Shown here piece after piece: positions 60,530-64,000 of a stretch of DNA of 64,000 nucleotides (positions are counted from its first letter, which is position 1; every line of letters starts with the position of its first letter). The notes under the pieces were generated by a model. The model ran no database searches, was not told where the DNA came from, and saw nothing but the letters and a program-made list of their open reading frames with translations. The stretch lies in assembly GCF_002379095.1 (NCBI RefSeq), contig NZ_NBZV01000010.1, positions 50,837 to 114,836 on the forward strand. The letters are read 5' to 3'. A program made the translations under genes and the position numbers. The stretch is from Polaromonas sp. AER18D-145 (GTDB lineage Bacteria > Pseudomonadota > Gammaproteobacteria > Burkholderiales > Burkholderiaceae_C).

Positions 60530-61624
60530 ATGACATTTAAATCGATCGGTCTGTCTTTCGCTCTGCTCGCCTGCAGCGTTGCTGAGGCGGCCTGTCCTGC
60601 GCTGCTGGAGGCAAGCGGCGTGGAAGGTAAAGAGCCGCTGACGCTTGGCCGCTGCGAGGTTCAGGTGGAGGTCCAGAGCCCCGGCGCACGGGGGCAGGTC
60701 CTGCTCAAGCTCAATGAAGCCGCGGCACAGCGCTGGCGTGAAGACCTGAAGGCAGGGACTCCACGGTGGTCTGCCATGCTGGGTGCCCGCGCGAACGTGC
60801 GCGGTTTTATCGGCATGGTGCCGCAAGGTGTTCTGCTGGAGTCGCATTCCGCGCGCCTCTTGCCCGGGGCGGTCTGGCTTTGGGACGCGCGCGCGGCCAC
60901 CTTGCTGCTGGTGATGCCCGGTGGCAATGCGCCTGCGCCTGCTGAAGCGCCAGCACTTCCACCCGGGGTCGACTGTGCCCTCTTCAACACGGGCAGACTG
61001 CTTTTCTGGTTTGATGATCGCGACGTGCAGGCGGGTGAATTACTGGCCAGTCAGCCGGCATTGGTGCGCGCTCCGCATGACTTCGTGGTGGTGCCGGCAG
61101 CCTGTATCGGCGGCTGGCGGCTCAGCCCCGGCGCACCGGCTGCCATGGATGCCGTGAGCGGCATCGGCATGGTGGCACAGGACGCGAAAGACGGTACAAC
61201 ATTCACGCTGATCGCGCAGGTCGGCGCGCAAACCGTGCAGGGAAAAATGCGCGTGGTCGATCCGGTGAAGCATCCTTTGCGCGGCCTGTGGCGCCAGACG
61301 CGGGAAATCGCCTGCGGTACCGGCGCGCAGCGCGTGCCGCCGCAACCCCTGCACGAATTGCGTTTCCGCAGCAATGGCGACTTCTCGGCGACCTGGACGC
61401 CGTTTGAACGTTACATCGACTACGAGGGCAGCTTCATTTACGACCAGGCCAGCGGCGCTCTGAACCTCGCGGTGACGGGCGGCAACAACTTGCCGGTAGA
61501 TCGAAAAATCGTTGCGAGAACCCGGCTCGACGCCGACGGCAGGCTGATCGTCTCCGTGCTGCCCGGCGGATCGCGCAATCCCACGGACGCGAGTGTGTGT
61601 GAAATGATTTTTGTACGACGCTGA
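60530..61624 (+). CDS. Exported hypothetical protein
   Basis: A 364-residue protein with signal peptide MTFKSIGLSFALLACSVAEA. The mature part contains repeated beta stretches (GQVLLKLNEAAAQRW, GVLLESHSARLLPGAVWLWD, TFTLIAQVGAQTVQGKMRVV, FSATWTPFERYIDYEGSFIY) and four to six Cys. The last third (NGDFSATWTPFERYIDYEGS to NLAVTGGNN) looks like a lipocalin-like or META-like beta unit, but I cannot assign it. AGAGGATCTCC precedes the ATG. It is 40 bases after the lipoprotein gene. Confidence 0.75.
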   Translation: MTFKSIGLSFALLACSVAEAACPALLEASGVEGKEPLTLGRCEVQVEVQSPGARGQVLLKLNEAAAQRWREDLKAGTPRWSAMLGARANVRGFIGMVPQGVLLESHSARLLPGAVWLWDARAATLLLVMPGGNAPAPAEAPALPPGVDCALFNTGRLLFWFDDRDVQAGELLASQPALVRAPHDFVVVPAACIGGWRLSPGAPAAMDAVSGIGMVAQDAKDGTTFTLIAQVGAQTVQGKMRVVDPVKHPLRGLWRQTREIACGTGAQRVPPQPLHELRFRSNGDFSATWTPFERYIDYEGSFIYDQASGALNLAVTGGNNLPVDRKIVARTRLDADGRLIVSVLPGGSRNPTDASVCEMIFVRR

Positions 61625-61645
61625 CATTTTTAAAGAGGTTCATCC

Positions 61646-62731
61646 ATGATTCGCAAACTCGGCCTATTTGTCCTCCCCCTGCTCGTGACTGCCTGCCAGA
61701 TGGCGCCACAGGCACATCCACCGGAAGTGGTTGCGACCAAGCCGGGGGCTGAAGAAGCCAGGGCCCAGTTCAATCTGGGCGTGAAATATGCGAATGGAAA
61801 TGGCGTTCCCCAGGATGATCAAAAGGCAGTGGAGTTGTATCTCAAGTCCGCTGAAAAGAATGATCCTCTGGCCCAATACAACCTGGGATTCATGTTTGAA
61901 AAGGGCAGAGGCGTGCCTCAGGATTACGGCCTGGCCGCCATGTGGTATCTGAAAGCCGCCAACCAAGGCGACGCAGAGGCTGCATTCAACCTGGGCGTGT
62001 ATTACGCCAACGGCCGGGGCGTTGAGAAGAACCCGGAGAAAGCCGCCGAGTGGTATGCCAGATCCGCCGAAAAGGGGCTTGCAACGGCGCAATACAACCT
62101 CGGCCAGCTTTATGACAGCGGAACGGGTGTCCCACAGAACGAAAAAAAGGCGGCCGAATGGTATGTCAAGGCCGCTGAACAAGGCCTGGCCCTGGCGCAA
62201 AACAATCTGGCGAACCTGTATCACTTTGGGAAAGGAATTCCAAAGGACGACAGGAAGGCGGTGTTTTGGTACACCAAGGCTGCGGAGCAGGGGCTGGGAG
62301 CCGCGCAATTGCCACTCGCGGAAAAATACTATTTTGGCAAGGACGGCCTTTCGCAAGACTATCCACAAGCTCTTTTCTGGTATTCCAGGGCGGCAAAAAC
62401 TTCAGTTCATGCCCAGTACATGACGGGGCTCATGTACGAGGAGGGGTATGGCGTGAAGAAGAACTTGTCCGAGGCGCTTCGTTTTTACGAAACCGCAGCC
62501 AGACAGGGTGACTTTGCAGCCCAATACAACCTGGGCAACCTCTATCGCAAAGGTGAAGGCGGCATCGAGCAGGACGACAGAAAGGCGTATCTCTGGTTTT
62601 CCATTGCAGCGTCCCACGCCGAATCTGCCAATGCCATCAAATACCGGGACATGGCTGCCGCCAGGCTGTCGCGAAAGGACCTGGATGCCCTGAACCAGAT
62701 CGTGGCGCGTTACGCCCGGACCAACAAATAG
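61646..62731 (+). CDS. Sel1-repeat lipoprotein
   Basis: A 361-residue protein: lipoprotein signal MIRKLGLFVLPLLVTAC (Cys17), then about eight Sel1 repeats of roughly 36 residues (AQFNLGVKYANGNGVPQDDQ, AQYNLGFMFEKGRGVPQDYG, AAFNLGVYYANGRGVEKNPE, AQYNLGQLYDSGTGVPQNEK, and so on). Sel1 solenoids mediate protein-protein contacts. Its codon use is visibly more AT-rich than the genes before it (many AAA, GAT and AAT codons), which suggests separate acquisition. Confidence 0.9.
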   Translation: MIRKLGLFVLPLLVTACQMAPQAHPPEVVATKPGAEEARAQFNLGVKYANGNGVPQDDQKAVELYLKSAEKNDPLAQYNLGFMFEKGRGVPQDYGLAAMWYLKAANQGDAEAAFNLGVYYANGRGVEKNPEKAAEWYARSAEKGLATAQYNLGQLYDSGTGVPQNEKKAAEWYVKAAEQGLALAQNNLANLYHFGKGIPKDDRKAVFWYTKAAEQGLGAAQLPLAEKYYFGKDGLSQDYPQALFWYSRAAKTSVHAQYMTGLMYEEGYGVKKNLSEALRFYETAARQGDFAAQYNLGNLYRKGEGGIEQDDRKAYLWFSIAASHAESANAIKYRDMAAARLSRKDLDALNQIVARYARTNK

Positions 62732-62815
62732 TGCGTGGTTCCCAATTGTTCTTCAGCATCCAGCCGCGGTCATCACTGCTTGCCCGGATGCGCCGGCCCA
62801 CCGAGGGGAGATGAA

Positions 62816-63109
62816 ATGAAAAAAACGGTTGTCTTGTTGTTTGCATCGCTGCTTTGGTTTGGTGCTCACGCCGACGGCGCCAAAGAGGCGACCAAGCAAG
62901 AGCAGATCAGAAAACTGAGAGCACAAGCTGCGGCTGCACATGGTCGTGGCGACGCACTGAGTGCCCAGGCGGAGAAACTGGAATTGGAGTCCGACATGAA
63001 CCCCGGTGAAAAGCTGCGCGGCGGCCCCGTCGGCAAACCGGAGAAACGTCAGATTGCCGGGCAATGCGGGAACGACGGGCGAGCAGGTTGTGTCCTCTCG
63101 GGGAAATAG
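62816..63109 (+). CDS. Small exported protein, first of a tandem pair
   Basis: A 97-residue protein with signal peptide MKKTVVLLFASLLWFGAHAD and a helical, charged mature part (EQIRKLRAQAAAAHGRGDAL, SAQAEKLELESDMNPGEKLR). GAGGGGAG precedes ATG 62816. The core RKLRxQA-AHxRGD-L-A-A-KLE...NPGEK is shared with the gene at 63222. The C-terminus has two Cys absent from the partner. Unknown function. Confidence 0.75.
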   Translation: MKKTVVLLFASLLWFGAHADGAKEATKQEQIRKLRAQAAAAHGRGDALSAQAEKLELESDMNPGEKLRGGPVGKPEKRQIAGQCGNDGRAGCVLSGK

Positions 63110-63221
63110 TGCAGACCTCGGGGCCAGCGTTACTCGGGGAGATTTTTGGGGACGAGGGTGTGTCTTTGCCGGCCGTGCACACCCGGGACAACGAGGCGGG
63201 TATTCATCAAGGAACCGTGAA

Positions 63222-63527
63222 ATGAAAAAATTATTTGTTGTGATTTTTGCTTCAGCCCTCGGATTCGGCATGGCCGTCCACGCTCAAGATACGAAGGGAT
63301 CGGCCATACAGGCACAGGTCAAGAAACTGAGGACTCAAGCCGATCAGGCGCACAAGCGTGGAGACTCATTGACTGCCAGGGCGGACAAACTCGAGTCGCA
63401 GGCGGCTGCCAATCCTGGCGAGAAGATGCGTTCATTCAGCAGCCCTGCAGACGGTGCATCCACCCAATCGAAACCAAGTGTGTACAAGCCTTCTCCAAGA
63501 AACGTTGGGACTGGCGTCAGAGGTTGA
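63222..63527 (+). CDS. Small exported protein, second of a tandem pair
   Basis: A 101-residue protein with signal peptide MKKLFVVIFASALGFGMAVH then AQD, and a mature helix (AQVKKLRTQADQAHKRGDSL, TARADKLESQAAANPGEKMR) closely matching the protein at 62816, followed by a Ser/Pro-rich tail (PSVYKPSPRNVGTGVRG). AAGGA precedes ATG 63222. The two genes arose by tandem duplication. Unknown function. Confidence 0.75.
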   Translation: MKKLFVVIFASALGFGMAVHAQDTKGSAIQAQVKKLRTQADQAHKRGDSLTARADKLESQAAANPGEKMRSFSSPADGASTQSKPSVYKPSPRNVGTGVRG

Positions 63528-63550
63528 ACCGGGGCACTGGCGTCCCGGTT
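63527..63550 (+). terminator. Weak hairpin after the caspase cluster
   Basis: AACCGGG (63527-63533) and CCCGGTT (63544-63550) form a 7-base stem with a 10-base loop, starting at the last base of the 63222 gene's stop codon. It is followed by TGTGCGTTGT rather than a pure T-run, so termination is plausible but weak. Confidence 0.4.
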
Positions 63551-63920
63551 TGTGCGTTGTCAGCAGGCAGCTGCCTTTAATCTGATGGAAGAATTGCTCG
63601 GGTAAGAATCGTGTCGTCGAGCAAGACGCCGTCGCAGAAGGGCCATCTTCCGTCGCAGGGGGCTGTGCACTTTCCCGCCGCACGGGTGACGGAGGTGCGC
63701 GCGCGATGCCGTCGACCGCATTGTTGCCAAGGGTGCATGGTTCAGCAATGGAAGATGGAGCGCGGACCCGAACTCAGATACGGCCGCCAGCGACGGCCCA
63801 AATCGTCCAGACTCGTCCACGCCCTGCCCAGCACTATCGCCCCGGTCATTGCCCCCCGCGTCAGAATAGTTGTCGCCTCCATAGAACCAAGAATCCGGGG
63901 GCGGCGATGAAGGACAAGAA
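63551..63920. other. Gene-poor stretch before the transposase
   Basis: Several overlapping open frames exist here on both strands, none with a convincing start, ribosome site or protein-like conservation. One plus-strand frame (AVDRIVAKGAWFSNGRWSAD) looks protein-like for about 20 residues, then becomes Pro/Ser-rich. The left end of the insertion sequence should lie here; I could not place its terminal repeat. Confidence 0.4.
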
Positions 63921-64000
63921 TTGGCACGATACGGACAAGCATTCAAGGACCGGGCGGTAGCGCGGTTGTTGCCGCCTGAAAGCGCGGCGGTGGAGGAAGT
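63921..64000 (+). mobile_element. Start of an IS transposase gene (partial, runs off the window)
   Basis: From TTG 63921, preceded by AAGGACAAGAA, the frame reads LARYGQAFKDRAVARLLPPE then SAAVEE and leaves the window open. This matches the N-terminus of IS3-type OrfA transposases (Y...FK.R.V..LLPPES), whose helix-turn-helix would follow. Only 26 codons are visible, so IS family and completeness are unknown. Confidence 0.75.

Noticed and set aside
63560..63946. 128-codon minus-strand frame at the right end
   Set aside because: It is antisense to the transposase start and has no coherent fold-like pattern.
1..64000. CRISPR arrays, rRNA operons, phage structural genes or plasmid replication genes
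   Set aside because: No regularly spaced direct repeats, rRNA sequence, capsid/tail or replication-initiator proteins were seen.

Overview
The window reads as a contiguous piece of a GC-rich betaproteobacterial chromosome, most likely Burkholderiales/Comamonadaceae (Polaromonas, Rhodoferax or Variovorax-like). This is inference, from the gene content (poly-hydroxyalkanoate-type reductase, paired MarR regulators, HerA-like ATPase, tolB-pal-cpoB, a full FadJ/FadA module) and from short dispersed repeats I associate with that family (a GCTAT...ATAGC hairpin element, a CCCCCGAG-containing element, and a GAGCTTGTCGAAGG element). No database search was possible.

Layout. 1-2.6 kb: the end of a DMT/EamA exporter, a MarR-GNAT fusion with a perfect palindromic operator, and a second MarR divergent from a catabolic operon. 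2.1-7.3 kb: that operon, comprising a flavin reductase, a NicX-like (2,5-dihydroxypyridine dioxygenase-like) metalloenzyme, an alpha/beta hydrolase, an acyl-CoA-dehydrogenase-fold flavoprotein lacking the usual Glu, and an acid-CoA ligase. 7.3-12.1 kb: beta-oxidation genes (FadJ-type, thiolase, acyl-CoA dehydrogenase). 12.1-22.7 kb: envelope and small exported proteins (OmpA-like, YXWGXW-type, lipoproteins, CHRD), a methyltransferase, a GST, a DUF2383-type protein, repeats and two gene relics. 22.7-25.6 kb: a glycine-zipper/PepSY/PhoP-PhoQ-like operon. 25.9-32.2 kb: acetoacetyl-CoA reductase, an Ala/Lys-rich exported coiled coil, HupE/UreJ, a TPR protein, upp, a HerA-like ATPase. 32.2-40 kb: a housekeeping run (yebC, purD, acyltransferase, hemF, nadD, rsfS, rlmH, maf, rng). 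40-45.8 kb: cell-surface glycan/lipid A genes (deacetylase, three glycosyltransferases, msbA). 45.8-48.5 kb: tolB-pal-cpoB. 48.5-50.7 kb: a YeeE/YedE transporter, tcdA and tRNA-Lys(UUU).

The most interesting region starts just after tRNA-Lys. From 51.4 to 63.5 kb there is a same-strand set of mostly exported or lipid-anchored proteins: a PPC-like beta-sandwich protein, a caspase-fold putative lipoprotein with an apparently intact His/Cys dyad, an ECF sigma factor, a one-TM probable anti-sigma protein, a TPR protein, a 1002-residue VIT-VWA-TPR-DUF2135 protein, a lipoprotein, an exported protein, a Sel1-repeat lipoprotein and two small paralogous exported proteins. The core five genes overlap or abut. 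The start of an IS transposase lies at the right end of the window. I propose a sigma-factor-controlled envelope system built around a periplasm-facing caspase and a VIT/VWA scaffold, acquired or expanded next to tRNA-Lys. The grouping is read from the sequence; the function is inference.
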